A DNA stretch of 64,000 nt from Epilithonimonas lactis (GTDB taxonomy: Bacteria; Bacteroidota; Bacteroidia; Flavobacteriales; Weeksellaceae), in NCBI RefSeq assembly GCF_900110605.1, contig NZ_FOFI01000001.1:558001-622000 (forward strand), given 5' to 3'. Below the pieces are notes generated by a model. That model did no database searches. It was not told the DNA's origin and worked only from the letters and a program-made list of their open reading frames with translations. Position 1 is the stretch's first letter. Each line of letters starts with the position of its first letter. Shown here piece by piece: positions 63,471 through 64,000 of the stretch. The position numbers were made by a program, and so were the translations under genes.

Positions 63471-64000
63471 ATGATGGAAAAAAACACAAATAACACTTCA
63501 GATTTTGATATTAATTCGTTGATAAAGCCGTACCTCACAAGATGGTATTGGTTTCTTATCAGCATTGTATTGGCTGTAATTTTGGGCCTTTTGTTTATTA
63601 AAACGTCCGTGCCAGTTTATAACGTGAAAAGTGCAGTCCTTATCAAAGATGCCCAAAAGTCTCTGGGAGCAGGTGTTGATGATATGGGCGTTCTGGGAGG
63701 ACTTTCTGGTTTCGGAGGGATGAGCACCAATAGTATAGAAAATGAGGTTGAGGTTTTTAAAACCAAAAAGCTGGCGCGAGATGTTGCAGCTATCAATCAT
63801 CTTCAGACCTCTGTGTTTTCAAACCAGGAATTCCAGAAGAGAGAACTTTTTGGCGATACTTCTCCGATTATTATTCATGTGATCAATGAGAAGAAGAACA
63901 AAGATTTTCCTACGGAGTCTTTCTTGATCAGTTTTGAAAAAAACAAGGTAAGTTTGAGATCGGAAGAATTTAACTTTGATCAAAATGTTGAATATGGCAG
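63471..64000 (+). CDS. Wzc-like polysaccharide co-polymerase, cut by window edge
   Basis: Starting at 63471 (or at the next ATG, 63474) the frame is open to the window end, 176 residues. After a polar N-terminus comes a membrane helix WYWFLISIVLAVILGLLFI, then a periplasmic Wzz domain (VYNVKSAVLIKDAQKS, NSIENEVEVFKTKKLARDV). The tyrosine-kinase domain expected of Wzc proteins would lie beyond the edge. It partners the Wza-like protein 13 bases upstream in chain-length control and export. Confidence 0.88.
   Translation, partial: MMEKNTNNTSDFDINSLIKPYLTRWYWFLISIVLAVILGLLFIKTSVPVYNVKSAVLIKDAQKSLGAGVDDMGVLGGLSGFGGMSTNSIENEVEVFKTKKLARDVAAINHLQTSVFSNQEFQKRELFGDTSPIIIHVINEKKNKDFPTESFLISFEKNKVSLRSEEFNFDQNVEYG

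Overview
The window looks like chromosome of a Flavobacteriia bacterium, most likely Chryseobacterium or a close relative in the Weeksellaceae. The evidence is a SusC/SusD pair, type IX secretion (T9SS) C-terminal sorting domains, a fused SecDF, DUF4290, DUF493 and HU-like proteins of Bacteroidetes type, AT-rich intergenic DNA, and the Bacteroidetes promoter pattern TTG-N(19-21)-TANNTTTG upstream of several genes. I saw no tRNA, rRNA, CRISPR array, transposase or phage module.

Layout. 0-4.8 kb: end of a lipoprotein gene, an ABC-F ATPase, a deoxyhypusine-synthase-like enzyme, a tiny conserved protein, DUF493 and ferritin. 5-14 kb: a polysaccharide utilisation locus (SusC, SusD, a PF10091/GH144-like lipoprotein, an esterase-like hydrolase and a GH3 beta-glucosidase), which I infer acts on a beta-glucan, perhaps beta-1,2-glucan. 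14-19 kb: a T9SS-exported PQQ-type sugar dehydrogenase and SecDF. 19-21.4 kb: an accessory stretch with an unusually GC-rich hypothetical gene, a 21-bp minisatellite, a lipoprotein and a solitary PD-(D/E)XK protein. 21.4-46 kb: mostly housekeeping genes (MFS pump, ClC, TatA, PAP2, RlmH, BrkB, NhaA, Rel/SpoT, VanZ, ProC, MurB, aminotransferase, MurA, Der, Upp, ComF, glycogen phosphorylase-like). 46-58 kb: a degenerate nuclease-like gene, an HU-like gene flanked by repeats, and two large paralogous T9SS surface proteins. 58-64 kb: a glycan locus with sugar transferase, acetyltransferase, aminotransferase and 4,6-dehydratase, matching the PglC/D/E/F set for a bacillosamine-like sugar, followed by Wza-like and Wzc-like export genes; the last runs off the edge.

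The intergenic DNA is the most unusual part. Six copies of a roughly 70-135 bp structured element share two conserved blocks around a variable central hairpin whose arms change together. Around them lie several other palindromic or tandem families. A promoter-hairpin-terminator module ahead of the DUF4395/NIL-domain genes is a good candidate structured RNA.

Four genes (SusC, a small membrane protein, the first T9SS protein and the PglD-like acetyltransferase) are each broken by a 1-2 base indel in a short repeat or homopolymer. Four in 64 kb suggests sequence error at least as strongly as real gene decay, so these genes should be checked against reads.
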